A DNA stretch of 64,000 nucleotides from Endomychus coccineus (taxonomy: Eukaryota > Arthropoda > Insecta > Coleoptera > Endomychidae): assembly GCA_958510875.1 (NCBI GenBank), contig OY294068.1, positions 20,316,297 through 20,380,296 of the forward strand, given 5' to 3'. A model generated the notes under the pieces. It searched no databases and had not been told where the DNA came from. It saw only the letters and a list, made by a program, of their open reading frames with translations. The position numbers and the translations under genes are program-made. How positions within the stretch are numbered: position 1 is the first letter of the stretch; each line of letters begins with the position of its first letter. This document shows, in pieces, positions 1 to 12,260 of this stretch.

Positions 1-131
1 AATTTTGATAAAGGCAATAAACGTTGTCGAAACGTCAAAACAAAATTTTTATTTCATTATCAGTATATATACGAACCAATATACCAAGAAAACATACAAA
101 TATTACAAATGGTTCAAGAATATCAACAAAA

Positions 132-170
<39 letters not shown>
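132..170. repeat. (TA)n microsatellite
   Basis: Uninterrupted TA dinucleotides. Just upstream, around positions 5-40, a stretch ending in GTCGAAACGTC resembles the decayed end of a Penelope terminal repeat with a hammerhead-like GAAAC box, but its first box is degenerate, so I do not annotate it separately. Confidence 0.95.
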
Positions 171-171
<1 letters not shown>

Positions 172-283
172 GATATTCCGTTTTTTTCCGAGAAAGAACC
201 CTTACTTATATGTTCGAAAATAAGCATTTTAGAAGGAAAAGTTTCAAACAAAAGTTGTTCAACATTAAATTTTGAATAGGAAT

Positions 284-1512
284 TGACTATTATGAATTTA
301 ATTTCCATCCAATTTTCCAAGCATTGGATGATATATGAGAAAAAATTGCATTTGGCTGGTAATTATGGTATGATAATTTTATATTGGGTATATATCGATA
401 CTGTGAATAATTATAATTGAGAATTTCCCAATATTTGCCCTAATTTTCCGGGTTGAGAATTTTTTTTTTCAATATCAGTGTATGATATGTCGACTTCTAG
501 GTTTTATAGAGCTCTGATAACGATTTTTCAGTTCATTTTGTCGTGAAAAGTCATTGAAAACGTAAATTCGGAAAATGGAAAACTTTTTTTTTATCATGGC
601 GTGTGACAGATCAATTCTTATGTTTTTTAGGGTTCGGAAAACGTTTTTTTAGTTAATTTTGTCACGAAATTTAATTGTTTTCGTTAGTATGTAGAGCAAT
701 AAGAAAAAACAAATTATATAAAATTATACAAAAATTTTTAAAAATTCTTGATCTCCCGCGCGTTTAAAATTCTCGATCGAGCATCACTGCGTTAAATTTT
801 TCGATGCGCTGGACTATGTATGTAGCATCACTGCAATGAATTTGTGCGCAAGCGTTCAATCATATGATGCCCAAAATAACGCCACATGTGCTCTGTTATT
901 GTATACGTTAAACGTTATTATAAAATATTTACAACTGAGCTGTTGTGTATTCCGTGTAAACAATTATTTTATTGATATATTTGATTAAAAAATCGTTTAA
1001 GTGAAAAACAGTTTGATTCTAACAACCTCGTTTTTAATATTAAATTGTTTAAATTAAAATTTTCGGATATACATTTTCAATGATTTTTCACGATGAAACA
1101 AAGTAAAAAAACATTTTCAGAACCCTAAAAAATATAAGAATTGATCTGTCACAGGCCATCATAAAAAAAAAAGAGTTTTCCATTTTCCGAATGTACGTTT
1201 TCAATGACTTTTCACGACAAAATGAACTGAAATATCGTTATCAGAGCTCTATAAAACCTAAAAATCGACATATCATACACCAAGATTGAAAAAAAAAATA
1301 AAAATTTTCCTAACCCGGAAAATTAGGGCAAATATTGGAAAACACTTAATTATAATCCTTTACAGTAACGATATATACCTCAATATAAAATTATCATACC
1401 ATATTTACCAGCCAAATGCAATTTTTTCTCATATATAATTCTTATTCGAAAATATTTTGTTTTCCCATCCAATGCTTGGAAAATTCGATGAAAATTAAAT
1501 TCAGAATAGTCA
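284..1512. mobile_element. Foldback/MITE with about 420 bp inverted arms
   Basis: The segment from about 284 to 690 is repeated in inverted orientation from about 1055 to 1512. The pairing includes the outer TGACTATT.TGAATTTAATT block, the CCAAGCATTGG block, the TTAGGGCAAATATTGG block and the TCAGAGCTCTATAAAACCTA block, with scattered substitutions and small indels. The centre (about 690-1055) is AT-rich and has no recognisable coding. This is a non-autonomous foldback-type DNA element or MITE; no clear target-site duplication is visible, so the superfamily is unknown. Confidence 0.8.
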
Positions 1513-3289
1513 CGGAAAATCGTGTATATATATAAATTAAGACATTTTCCTTCATTGGAGGTTTTCAGCCACTATTTTTTTCGTAATCTACGGAAAATTT
1601 CCGATCTTTCTGGATTTTCAAACCTTATGACGGAAAAAAAAGTACCAAAACTCAAAAAAATCCATAAAATGACTGTACTACAATAGACAGGTGATTGAAT
1701 TTTCATCAAAATGCATTGAATTTTATCATTTTATCATCTCTTATAGTTTCCGAAATTCCAATGATGAGCGACGAATTTTAAACACCCGGTATTATTTTGA
1801 ATTTTATCAAGAGATGAAAATTGCTTGCGAAACAGATACGGAAAGTTCTATGATCTCAAAAACAAGTTTTTAACTTGAACAACAGTTCGGTCAATTTTCA
1901 AGCTGAAGTACCTTTCCTGTTCAGGAAGAACAATTTGCTCTTCGACATTTGCATTCTTCTCATTTCGCGCATTCCACATTTCAAGGAACTAATTCATCTT
2001 TAGAGATCTCGAATACCTCGAACTTGCGGTTTATTTTTGATGAGATATCTTTTCAATAAGCCACGTAAAAGTGACAAACGAGAAGAACATTGTGAGAGAT
2101 AAGTAAATGAGAAAATTCCAGGCCTAAATGAAATTGTACCGGTTGAAAGGGATGAGGCGTCCCTTTCGCGTGGAAGTCATATCGAGGAGGTCGGCATCCG
2201 GCAGGAAAACCGTAATACATTCTGCAAGATGTTTGAGTTTATATATTAATACAATTTGCTCAGGACATATATATTACTTCTGTACGCTGTTATAAGACAC
2301 CGTTTATTTTGAAACGCAATTTATTATTTGAAAACCGTATTTCACATGCTTCTTGGCATTTTATGTACGAAAATGCGAGTTGAAATGTTTCCGGATATTT
2401 GTGAGTGAAATTTATTTCAACAGAAATACTTTTCTAATTAACAACGAATAACCAGGAATTTTGATCATTTCTGCATTCTTCTTCCAATCAGTTAGTCAAG
2501 ATCATGCGTAATTGATATCAACAGGAATGAACTAACACACGAATACTGATGATAATTACGAATTTTTACTCTTATCCACTGAAAATACTATTAAAGTACT
2601 GAGCACGTTTCAGCTACCAAGTAGCCATTATTAGAGTAAACTTAATCAGAAATCAAAACGTGTCTGTATAAATAGTATTTGGTTTTAATGATAGAACAAC
2701 AGGTTACCCTCAGCTGGACATTATTGTTATTATTAAATATCGGTAATGAGTCAAGTTAGAATACCTATTTAGGCTTAATTACTAAAAATACAGTGTCCAA
2801 AGTTGTGAAGTAATACATATAGGAACAATTATTTGTCAATAAATCGGATCACAATGAAGATTAACAATTAGTTACTATTTTTTGTATAACAAGACAAGCC
2901 ACAAGCCACTGGAGGGAAAAACAAAAACTTTGAGTTGATATTTTTAATTTGTCATAATGATTTTTGAAGGTGGCGCTGACGTAGCACAGACAACATCACA
3001 AGGGAGATTATTTCACTCAGAAGAAATTTTGTTAGCAAGGAAGCCCTGAAGTGACTTCGATTTGAAGTTTTCTTTCTTAAGTTTCCAATCGTGACCTATC
3101 AAACGTTGATCCTGGGTGAGACTGAATAGGTGATTTGAATTGCACTCGAATAAACCAGTTAATATACAATAGGGCTAGATCAGATTTCCTCGAAGTCAAC
3201 GTTCCAGAAATGTTGTTGCATTCAGAATGCTAGCGTTGTATAGAGTCCAAAGTATTTGCATGACGTTACCAGTGATACTCCAAACCGGG
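1513..3289. other. No recognised feature
   Basis: AT-rich non-coding sequence. The last 300 bases may hold the decayed C-terminal part of the neighbouring minus-strand retrotransposon, but I cannot show it convincingly. No conserved ORF, RNA gene or repeat recognised. Confidence 0.5.
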
Positions 3290-3870
3290 CCCGCGAACCC
3301 AAGAATGGGGCGTGTACATGTGATATAAAGGTTATAGAAGTGATGAGGGATAATTGTGAAATGCGTTAGAAAGTAAGTGAACTGAAGTTTTTGCTTTTTT
3401 CGTTACTTTGTTCATGTGCTGGGTCCAATATAAATCTGCCGAGATGGTCAGTCCAACTTCCTCGTGCTCGGTCACCGTTTTAATTGAATATCATTCAATT
3501 TGTAAATATTGTTGAGGTTATGCTTTCCCATATACAATACAACATCCTTTTGAATATTGAGAGGAATCTTCCATAATCCACACCAGATAATTATTTGGTT
3601 CAATTCTTCTTGAAGAAATTGGTATTATTGGATAGGGTTTGCGTAAATCTTGCTATCATCGGCATAAAACGAGATCATCGACTGAACATAGTTACGCATA
3701 TCAGAAACATATCAAATAAAAAAAATAGGCCCCAATACTGACTCCTGGGATACACCACTATAAACGTCATAAGTGTCGTCAGTACGCACGCCAAACTTTC
3801 TATGAGTCAGATAGTCCATGCTAGTAAATTGCTCCTAATTCCAAGATGTTCTCGTAAAAGTTTTATAGGA
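3290..3870 (-). pseudogene. Non-LTR retrotransposon reverse transcriptase relic
   Basis: Read on the minus strand, about 3630-3765 gives a typical Jockey/CR1-type reverse transcriptase block: GVSQESVLGPIFF followed, after an in-frame stop, by YVSDMRNYVQS and then the catalytic FYADDSKIYA box. Farther downstream a stretch matching the fingers and thumb region (NQIIWCG, YMGKHNLNNIYK) continues to about 3400. Several stops and frame changes break it, so it cannot make an active enzyme. A-box and N-terminal parts are missing. Clade placement as Jockey/CR1-like is inference from the box spacing. Confidence 0.75.
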
Positions 3871-4559
3871 ACACGATCAATTTATATTCCGATTAGAATA
3901 TATCGTTCTATTCTACCGAATCAATATTTGTAGCGTACCTCAAATTAAAACGGTATTTCGCTTTATTAGTTTGAAAACGTATATATTATATTAAATTTCG
4001 GAAAGAGGTTATGGTGGTCGAGTGGTTTTGTTTATATTATTCCTTTCTCGATTTTAGTTATAAACGTTCATATTTGAAACATGTGTTTACATAATTGCCG
4101 AAATGCGTATGTAGAATTGTGAATATTGATGTGGTACTGAGGTATAATAAACAGGTAGCAAATATTGTTCTCGAACGCCCCCACACAACGACCCTGACAT
4201 TAATTGTGGTGTAAAAGAATGACTACCACGTGTGTTCACTAATACAATTCAAAATTTATTCTCATAAAATTTGTTTTGTGTAATGTTCAGCGCGATGAAA
4301 ATAACTTCGATTGAAGTAAGCGCATGAATTTGATGTTTTATGGTGAAACAGAGATGCTATCAATCGTATACATGACTGGAAATTGTCCTGTTTGCAGTGC
4401 GTCGCGTTAGATGTGTGAACAGAGAAAATTTTCGGCCTTCAGGTTGAATAGTTACAGCACGTCTATTAGTTTCAGATAGCTGTTTTGCTCTCCCCATCAG
4501 CTCGTCAGTAGGATGAGGCAGACGTGAAGTCACTAATCAACCATCTTCCGACATTTTTG

Positions 4560-4860
4560 ATAAATCTAATGTTCAAATACTATCTGTCGGAAAGCAGATG
4601 TCCCACTGAGAATATAATTGACAATGCCACGCAATGATGATACAGTTCTCGCGATTCAAAGAATTCAGTTAACGCCAGGTGATGGCCCCGTAACAATGCA
4701 TAGTGAATTACAGGCACATATCGTGTTGGATTAAACAAGTTTGTTCCATCTGGCGGATTTGGCCCTGTACTCCCAAACAAGCCTGGAAGTCATTCTATTG
4801 GTTCGTCTGTCGCTGATGATATTAATCCGCCTACCTCGGTAGTTCAATCTCAGGTTCTTC
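4560..4860 (-). pseudogene. Non-LTR retrotransposon RNase H/C-terminal relic
   Basis: The minus-strand frame contains NPTRYVPVIHYALLRGH, a run matching the post-RNase H segment of I/Jockey-type elements (usually ...LTRLRIGHT..LTH), then an HHC...H...D pattern standing where the CCHC-like end domain should be, with the second cysteine lost. The part at 4760-4850 is homologous to 51070-51182, where the RNase H TDxxA motif region is recognisable; both keep CTACCGAGGTAGGCGGA. The flank from 4860 to 5270 is more GC-rich than its surroundings and may belong to the same element, but I recognise no domain there. Confidence 0.6.
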
Positions 4861-5279
4861 AGGGAGCAGGTCCGGATTACAAAGACCTCGGCCCAGAAAT
4901 GGTTACGTCACGAGTACCCCCGATGGATGTTGTCCGAAATCCTTGTTCGGCCAGTCTTTCCTCTGGCTTATGAGGACGTCTGATGTTTGGAAGCTGACAG
5001 CAGCAATCATCGGAGCCTGCTCCAGTCGAACGATGGGCTAGCTTTGAGCAGCCCTAACCCACATTCTGGCTTGACTGTGAGGCACTGGCACACTGAATCA
5101 CTGGCTCAGCCCAACAAGCCGATACGTAGGACTCACAGCCATTATTGTAATATGGAGGAGTAGTGGGACGATCCCTGGTAGGGCAGTCCTCATAGCATTA
5201 TTCCTATGCAGGCAAGTCGCTGAGCATTGTCCACTGCCAGGCGGAACAGACAGGATATATCACATAGATTGTTAAACGT

Positions 5280-6257
5280 AATTAGGAGCTGTTAAATTCT
5301 GTAAAATTTCGTTTAAAAATGTGAGACTTATGTTTAATGACTGTTACTAGAAAGTTTTGAATTTATAGATTATAGAGTCGGGAATCGACCAGATAAATGG
5401 CAATAAGCAATCATGTTCAGGTACATTATGGATTCAACGCTATAATTCCCGATTTTCATTGCATCAAGGGCAGCCAAATAAAAAGGAGAAAAATGGTGGA
5501 ATCAGGTGAGTTGGAAGAACACCCAACACTCCACAGAAAAACCTCATACGATGACATCAACCTATAACGTTTTTTTTAAAGCGATTCCGCTTTTGTCATA
5601 AAATATGCCGTACAAATATTATGTGCATATGCTATGAAGGCTATTGTCCCCCATCTAGACTTCTAAAGTACAACGTCGGGTACTATTTTGTATAAGTAAG
5701 CTTGGGAAATTCCGGAGAATTCTATAACTCTCACATTTTCCAAATACTTCGTATCCAAGCCTTTCTGCTTTGTGATTCATAGAGACTCAGAAAACTGTAG
5801 AATCTCATAGCAGTTGCTTCGTTCATGTATGAATTATTACTACATCCAACGACAAAACACGATATTCCAGATGAACGAAAACTATTAGGATTCATTTCAA
5901 GTAAAGAATTAATATCAAAACCTCCTCTATAAACTCGACAAAATATACTTACGACTATAAAGTCACCATCGTTACTAAGAGATGCCCGTTGAAGCGCCTA
6001 AATGAAGTCTTCTATCTGCCTACATTCTAGTTTAGCTCTATGAGCGTCAAAGAATTATTCAAAATTGGATGAAATCTCATTAGCTGGAGGCATATAATCG
6101 ATAATTGCGGTAATTGTGTCATGTCATCAATACAGGAATGAGGATCTCCGCATTTTTTTCAAATACAATAATGATTACCTATAGTATCACGTCCAAGAAC
6201 AAGCATGCTAACAGACTTTTGTGGATTCTTTTTCCATTCTAAAAACTATCTTATTCT
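5280..6257. other. No recognised feature
   Basis: Unique-looking AT-rich sequence without a convincing ORF, repeat or RNA. Confidence 0.4.
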
Positions 6258-6616
6258 ACAGTGAAACCTCTATTGTCAAACATTCCACTTGAAAATGATC
6301 AGTTTTGAATTCCTCATTCCAGTCAGATGGGAAAACCGATTATAATGAGACCCCCAATAGCGGCACCCCCATAAAGCAGCCACGGTCACCAAAGCCAGTA
6401 CTTCTTAGAAGAAATACTTGCAACTACACCTCCTAATACTAGTCACTGAACAGATTATTGCAAAAAAGGGCTGCTTGTTATTAAACAGTAATAGGTGTCG
6501 GTGCCGGAAACTTTTGTCACACAATGGAATTTACATAGTTTCCACAAAGTTTTAGATATAGATGGTATATAGAGAATTTCTGTTAAGAAGTTTTCTTTCG
6601 CACTTTCACCAACAAG

Positions 6617-6805
6617 GAAATTTCGTACGAAGAAGGAGACAAAAGTATCAGCTTAACTAGAGCTTTAATATGGATATCAGCAGCTTGGAAACATGTTTCT
6701 TCTACTACAATTTCAAAAAGTTATGTTGAGGCGGGATTCTTGGATGCTGTTGAACGTGAGGACATTTTCGACGAGGAAGACGAGATTCCATTGGCCCCAA
6801 CTATT
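6617..6805 (+). pseudogene. Pogo/Tigger-like transposase C-terminal relic
   Basis: The plus-strand frame reads YEEGDKSISLTRALIW, then an A-W-K-H-V-S-S-T-T-I-S-K segment, an AGF motif and an acidic stretch ending DEEDEIPLAP. This order (W..V...TI..CF.KAGF...DD(E)DIPL) is characteristic of the end of CENP-B/pogo-like transposases. Only about 60 residues are visible; the DDE catalytic core is absent upstream. It sits inside the inverted termini described at 6258-8648, which supports the assignment. Confidence 0.5.
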
Positions 6806-7332
6806 TTCTTCATTAAACATTATGAGTGGAGTAAGTCTGGAGAACTATGCATCTATTGATCAAAGTAATCATGGATGGATAGCGCACTGGTGAAACAGGT
6901 TCTACCAATGATAATGAAAATAAAGAACCTGGAACTTGCACATCAAGCATCAAAGATATGGGTGAAATTTGTAAAAAACTTATCGAAAATCTAAACTTTT
7001 TTAATCGGTAACGGTAAAACTCGTCTTTCCTAAGAAGTTGTTCAGCTTCTATCAAAATGTGAGTTAGGCTTTTTAAGTGAAACTTAAAAAGTATAACCAT
7101 TGTGTACATATACAGTATCGGAGAGTATTCATCTTGGGTATGGTTGTTTCATGAGAGCGTAAAGAATAGCTTGCTTTATATTAAGAGAGCATTACAATTT
7201 CAGGGCGGTCAGCTCAGGACGTAGGACTTCAGTATCATACCAGCACCAGTCGGGAGAATTTGCGAGTCACTGTGTATGCTTCGGGTAGGGTAAGAGGAGG
7301 GGCGCACAGTAGTGCGTCTCTCTTGTTTATAC

Positions 7333-8310
7333 GGTACCGGGAGATATCAAAAATCATCTTGGTCAAGGGTGGTTGTGGAATCTAAAACGTGTGTCTTACT
7401 TTACGTTCCAAATAATTATGTCACTGTCACACTGACATCATCAATAACCTACAAATTTCATACCTATTTATTTCAGTTGTAAAACAATAATGAACTACAA
7501 ATTATGAAATAATTATGTGAACTTTGAACCTTTTCAGAGGTCGTGATAGCCACAATCCGGGTCAAAAACTGTTTTGAAATAGTTAATTTTCCTTAAATCG
7601 AATGACGTTCACGTGGGGAGCCCGTAGCACGCGAGTTAGGAAAGTGCAAACTGGTTGTACCTAATACGGCTTAACGACGACTTTTCGCGTGCCGTTTTCG
7701 CTCCATGTAGTTAGATTTAGTATCGGACCGTGCCCGACGGCCCTTCTTTTTTCGATAAATGTCCATTGAATAGGAAAATTTAATTAAAACAGTTTAAGCT
7801 ATTCTCAGATCTCAGCTACGCGCGTCTAACTTGCGACGTACCAAAGGGAATTCTCTCACGAGTAAAATATACACAAAGCGGGTAAAAGCTAGCGGCTCAT
7901 AGCCAAAAACGCTTTATTACAACTGACGCCGGTCGCACGGGGCAAGAAACGGCTCCAAATTAACAAGACCGAGGTAAAATGTATAAAGTCTAACTTATGC
8001 ACAACGAGCTCCTCGAGGCATATTTCAAAATGATTTCGTTCGTAGCTAATTACATAGGACGTCTGGCGATCATGCAATTATAGTTTTAGATGATTCGAAC
8101 CTTCTAATTTCGATAGGCTACGTGAAAATCCCGGAGTCCGAAGCGCTAAAGACTTCTGAGTGTTACAATATTCGTATAAATTTGTGAAATTTCGCACTTT
8201 TAGAAACTTCAAATTAATTATGACATAATTATTTCAAACGTAATTCAAGACACACGTTTTGGATTCCACAACCACCCTTGACCAAGATAATTTCTGATAT
8301 CCCGGTATTA
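7333..8310. mobile_element. Element with about 90 bp imperfect inverted ends
   Basis: Positions about 7333-7425 (TACCGGGAGATATC, then CTTGGTCAAGGGTGGTTGTG, then AAAACGTGTGTCTT) are repeated inverted at about 8220-8310. The interior (7540-8160) is GC-richer than the surroundings, with blocks such as CGTGCCCGACGGCCC, and has no recognisable protein. It interrupts the probable Tigger element, so it is younger. Superfamily unknown. Confidence 0.6.
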
Positions 8311-8744
8311 TCATATCATTGCGTTCCTTGTTGCTCGTGTAGAATTCTGTCTATATCCCAGAAGAATTGTTTCCGATACTGTATGTAACAAATAACTAAA
8401 TGAATAAATGTTCATTTACATTGACCCAGTTGTTTTAATTCACATATTTACTTATATATCAATCAGAGTAGCATGTTTTTCTGGTGCCGTAAGTGTTTTA
8501 TTCACTGCAATATAATTAATATACGCGCGTGCTAACGAAACGAACGTAAATAAAACCACATTCTTTCCCACCCTGTCAATAACGGACTCCTCTCATAGTG
8601 GCCACTTTTACAGTTTACATTCGTGGCTGCCATTTAGAGATTCTACTGTATATGCACAGAAATTGGAGCTACCAATACATAAAGTGGATGTATAGGGCTT
8701 TCATGGGAAGTGAAGGCTATTGAAGTGCCAAGGACCTATCACCT

Positions 8745-10190
8745 ATTAGGCCAAGCAATGGGGGTTTAATCGTGACAGTAATACTACCTGAAAACCGACT
8801 GTGCCATTATGTTCAGGTGAGTAGAGACATTAATTGTATCATGTTTTCGACTCTCAAATGTGGTCACCCTATTTATTATAAACATTTTAAACAAAAAAAA
8901 GGTACTTCTTTTAGTTTTTTGTTAAAAACTCAACAAATAATGAGATAATCGAAATGATATCTATAGACAAAATGTAGCTAATTGAATTACAAACATAACA
9001 ACTTTTCGAGCGACTAGATCGGATAATTAGAAGCCGAGAAAACTACGGAAAAGCGGAAAATTCGACGTTTTTTTTTTCTAAATTATATCTCCGTTGTTTA
9101 TCATTTTGTAGAATCGAATCTTTGCAAAAATGTTCTAGTACTTATGCACTTCACGTGTGCAAAAAACTGTTGCTATGAATCAATTAGTTTGGGTGTAATT
9201 GTAATTCAAAATTTTTAAGCGATATTTTGCAAAATCGCTGGATGCGTCTGAGATAATCCGATTTCAAATTTCAAAACGGTTTTGGAAAGTATAAGATTCG
9301 TACAACAAAACGTATATTCTCGTTATCAATTCCAATGATGGGAAGTGCCTTAAAAACGCTGGGAAAGTCGGTTCAAAACGGCGGATCGCGCGAAAACGCT
9401 CGAGTAGTGGGGGGAGAGGGAGCGAAAGAGAGGCACGCATATATAGATATAGAGACGCGCCGCGCCGGGCTTCAAATTCTTGCATTATAATATCTTAACA
9501 ATGGCGCAAGCTATCTTATCTCCCCCCACTACTGGAGCGTTTCCGCGTGATCCGCCGTTTCGAACCGACTTTCCCCGCGTTTTTAAGGCACTTCGCATCA
9601 TTTGAATTGATAACGAGGATATACGTTTTGTTGTACGAATCTTATACTTTTTAAAACCGTTTTGAAATTTGAAATCGGATTATCTCAGACGCATCCAGCG
9701 ATTTTGCAAAATATCGCTTAAAAAACTTTGAATTACAATTACACCCAAACTGATTGATTCAAAGCGACAGTTTTTTGCACACGTGAAGTGCATAAGTACT
9801 TGAACATTTTCGCAAAGATTCGATTCTACAAAGTGATAAACAACGGAGATATGAATTTTTTAAAAAACGTCGAATTTCCCGCTTTTCCGTAGTTTTCTTG
9901 GCTTCTAATTATCCGATCTAGTCGCTCGAAAGCTCGTTTTGTTTGTAATCCAATTACCTACATTTTGTCTATCCCCAGCATTCCGATTACTCCATTATTT
10001 GTTGAGTTATTAACAAAAAACTAAAAAAAGTGCCTTTTTTTATGTTTATTATAAATAGGGTGACCACATTCGAGAGGCGAAAACATGATACAATTAATGT
10101 CTCCACTTACCTGAACATAATGGCACAGTCGGTTTTCAGGTAGAATTAATGTCAAAAAATCAATGATTTCATGCCGTATTGCTTGGACTA
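8745..10190. repeat. Long palindrome, arms about 670 bp
   Basis: The sequence folds around about 9480. The outer ACCTGAAAACCGACTGTGCC block at 8787 pairs with its inverse near 10140, and homology runs through blocks such as GGGTGACCACATT, TCTAATTATCCGATCTAGTC, GCACACGTGAAGTGCATAAG, GCATCCAGCGATTTTGCAAA and the ACTTTCCC.GCGTTTTTAAGG region close to the centre. The arms differ by scattered substitutions. Beyond 8787/10146 similarity continues with a length difference to the shared CCAAGCAAT. No transposase is encoded. It is best read as a foldback-type transposon or a very large MITE. Confidence 0.85.
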
Positions 10191-10239
10191 TATCGCTTAG
10201 CCATCATCAGAGTAAAATCAAATTAGAAAATAAAATTTA

Positions 10240-10520
10240 TGAATAATATTCGAAAATTAGCATCAATAGAAGATATTCCAAGTATAGGTTACACTATTAA
10301 TGAAGAACGTTTATCATTTTTAACGCACAATACAGAAAATATCTGGGTAATTTAGAAGGGATGGAAATGTATAAGCAAGAAGCAATTTATTGAATTGAGA
10401 TTCATCTCTAGCTGGGAGTAACCATTTGTTTTCATCGTTATCTCCTGATAGTATTTAAACAGGCACATTTGAATTTATAATTTAGTTTACTCCGCCGAAA
10501 GGTGAAGCATTTTTAGAGTG
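10240..10520 (+). pseudogene. Dispersed repeat, likely Penelope C-terminal relic
   Basis: Bases about 10340-10500 are clearly related in the same orientation to about 36450-36615: both contain AAGCAATTTA.TGAATT..GATT.ATCTC..GCTG and GCAGGCACATTT followed by TAATTTAGTTTAC. At the second site the sequence directly follows a GIY-YIG relic, so I infer that both are the 3' part of one Penelope-like family. On the minus strand at 10190-10215 a CTGATGATGGC motif could be a decayed hammerhead box. Confidence 0.45.
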
Positions 10521-11035
10521 AAGCATTTTTATTTAATAAACCAGTTTTTTCATATAGGATGTTGAAGAACACAATATCTCAAGAACAAATTAAATATGTG
10601 AAACATGAATAGAAAAAAACAAACAATACTTTAGTAAAGCAGAACAAAACAAATTCAATTTATCCCGAAGATTTTCACACCGGTTACAATTTGTAAAAAA
10701 AATAATTCCAAGTATATATTTATTTGAAGATTTTTCCTTCATTGAACTTCCTGCCTTCTTTATCAGTTCCCAGCCAGGAGAAATATTGTTCTACCAATTT
10801 CTTCAGATTTTGCGTCTAATTTCTTCCAATCATATGACTCATAATCTATTTTCCAGTCCTCAGTACTTTAACAGTATTTTCAGTAGATAAGGGGTTTTCT
10901 TATTTAAAGTGCTATAATATATACACATTGTGAACTCTCATGGTTTATCATCAACATTTAGGTCATTCAGTATACCTAACTTGTTGGAAATATGAGAATT
11001 ACCATAAAAATACCTACATAATGAATAAATCTCAC

Positions 11036-11284
11036 CTCGAATTACTAGATGCTACGGAATTATTCGACCTCGATCGCCTACTTTTCAAGCTATCTCCCCT
11101 ATTAACGACCCCCTTTCCTGTGATCGAGAAGTGCCTCAGTCGATAATATTCTTCTTCAACTCCTGTATTTGGCATGGACGCCACGCGCGACCTCTGTTGA
11201 GGCAAGCATAGGTAATTGGGCCGACCGGACGATCGCCCAGGCGTTTTAACCGATTGCGATCTGTTGTGATGTGGACTACCATAT
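11036..11284 (-). CDS. Coding exon of an RGK-like small GTPase gene (Rgk1-like), N-terminal extension
   Basis: This minus-strand exon starts after the acceptor TTCTCTTTTCAG and ends at the donor AG|GTGAGA. Its first base completes the split arginine codon left by exon 27205-28394, after which 82 codons follow. The sequence is basic and serine-rich: it begins YGSPHHNRSQSVKTP, then has QQRSRVASMPNTGVEEEYY, RLRHFSITGKGVVNRGDSL and the run RRSRSNNSVASSNS. I recognise this block as the conserved region just before the G domain in insect Rgk1-type proteins, the Rad/Gem/Rem GTPases that in animals inhibit voltage-gated calcium channels and bind 14-3-3 and calmodulin. The SRVASMP and RSRSNNS stretches resemble basophilic-kinase/14-3-3 sites. 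The following exon, which should begin the GTPase fold, is not visible to the left in this window. The family name is from memory; the coding status and splice sites are seen directly. Confidence 0.85.
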
Positions 11285-11639
11285 CTGAAAAGAGAATATC
11301 CAGTTAGCACGGAAATAGCTGCTATCGACCTGAATTTTAAAACAAAACGATGTCATCTGTATACATTTTCACATCGGTCGTGTGTAACATGCAACCGCTA
11401 CAAAGGAGCTGTCAGAAGAGACGTATGTAACGACTACTATCGACACGCTCATGCCGACAATTGGGCCCTATAATTCCAATTATTCAGGTACATTGTTCAT
11501 GTAAAGATAAGCAAGAGAATTTCGATCTCGGTGCGTGCGTATTATTGAATGTATAAATTTGAGAACGTTATTTTAAGGGAACATATAATAAATAAAAGAT
11601 AGTTTTCCGTCTTTTATATAGACACGAAGGAAAATACTT

Positions 11640-12260
11640 CCGATAATCGTTCTACAGGGCTGCTATTATATATGGGAATGGCTTGATACTTCTGAAAATA
11701 TTCTAAATGGCTTTGCTGATTTTTTCTCCAAATCATATGTGGCCCCATCTGACTCATTTCAAGATAGTCCGGTCGAGGAAGGGATAACACTACAGATTAA
11801 AGAGTTCCAGGAATATGAAGTCTTATTGTCACTAAAACAAATCAAACACAAAATTACTTCGGGTCCAGATTGCATACCAGCATTAGTGATTGTGCCGACG
11901 TTTTTGTTTTTCCTTTGACGGTCCTCATTATTAATTGCATCAGCAGTTGTACTTTTTCTGATATTTGGAAGGAGACAAATCTGATATTTTCAACTTTACA
12001 TACACCTATTTCCATAATCAGTAATTTCTCCAAGGTATTTGACATTTTGATTCATAACCGGTTGTATATCAACACGTTAGCAATACATTACCAATTCATC
12101 AACAATGTTTTTTCAAAGACGTACCACAGTAACTAATCTAGTTAACATCACACAGTTCATCTCCAGAAATATTGACAATCAATCTCAGACTGATTTAATA
12201 TAGACGGAATTCTCGAAGGCATTCGATAGGCTTGACCATAAGCTTTTATAGCATAAATTT
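11640..12260 (+). pseudogene. Non-LTR retrotransposon reverse transcriptase relic (N-terminal half)
   Basis: Broken plus-strand frames give the front half of a Jockey/CR1-like reverse transcriptase: LNGFADFFSKSYVAP, then EVLLSLKQIKHKITSGPDCIP (the K..PG.D.IP motif), the L.FPLT.....SCTFSDIWKE segment, TPISIISNFSKVFD (usual Y RPISI....SK.FE) and, near 12200, TEFSKAFDRLDHKLL, which is the catalytic motif A (D..KAFD..DH). At least four stops or frame changes interrupt it, and the YADD half is missing. Confidence 0.8.

Larger units (their letters stand above)
6258..8648. mobile_element. Probable pogo/Tigger-type element with nested insertion
   Basis: The left end reads CAGTGAAACCTCTATT, the usual terminus of insect Tigger/pogo elements, and is preceded by TA. 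The right end, read inward on the minus strand, is CAGTAGAATCTCTAAATGG, also flanked by TA, so the two ends form an imperfect terminal inverted repeat with TA duplication. A pogo-like transposase C-terminus lies inside at 6617-6805. About a kilobase of the right half is a separate inverted-repeat element (7333-8310). The pairing of these two particular ends is inference. Confidence 0.45.

Noticed and set aside
5..45. Hammerhead motif at the window start
   Set aside because: GTCGAAACGTC is present, but the first box reads TTGATAA and the upstream half is outside the window.
10190..10215. Hammerhead motif on the minus strand
   Set aside because: CTGATGATGGC is present but the GAAAC box is changed to GATAT, so a ribozyme cannot be supported.
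1..11035. G-domain exon of the RGK-like gene
   Set aside because: I looked for P-loop (GxxGxGK) and switch motifs in minus-strand frames and found none; it should lie beyond the left edge.
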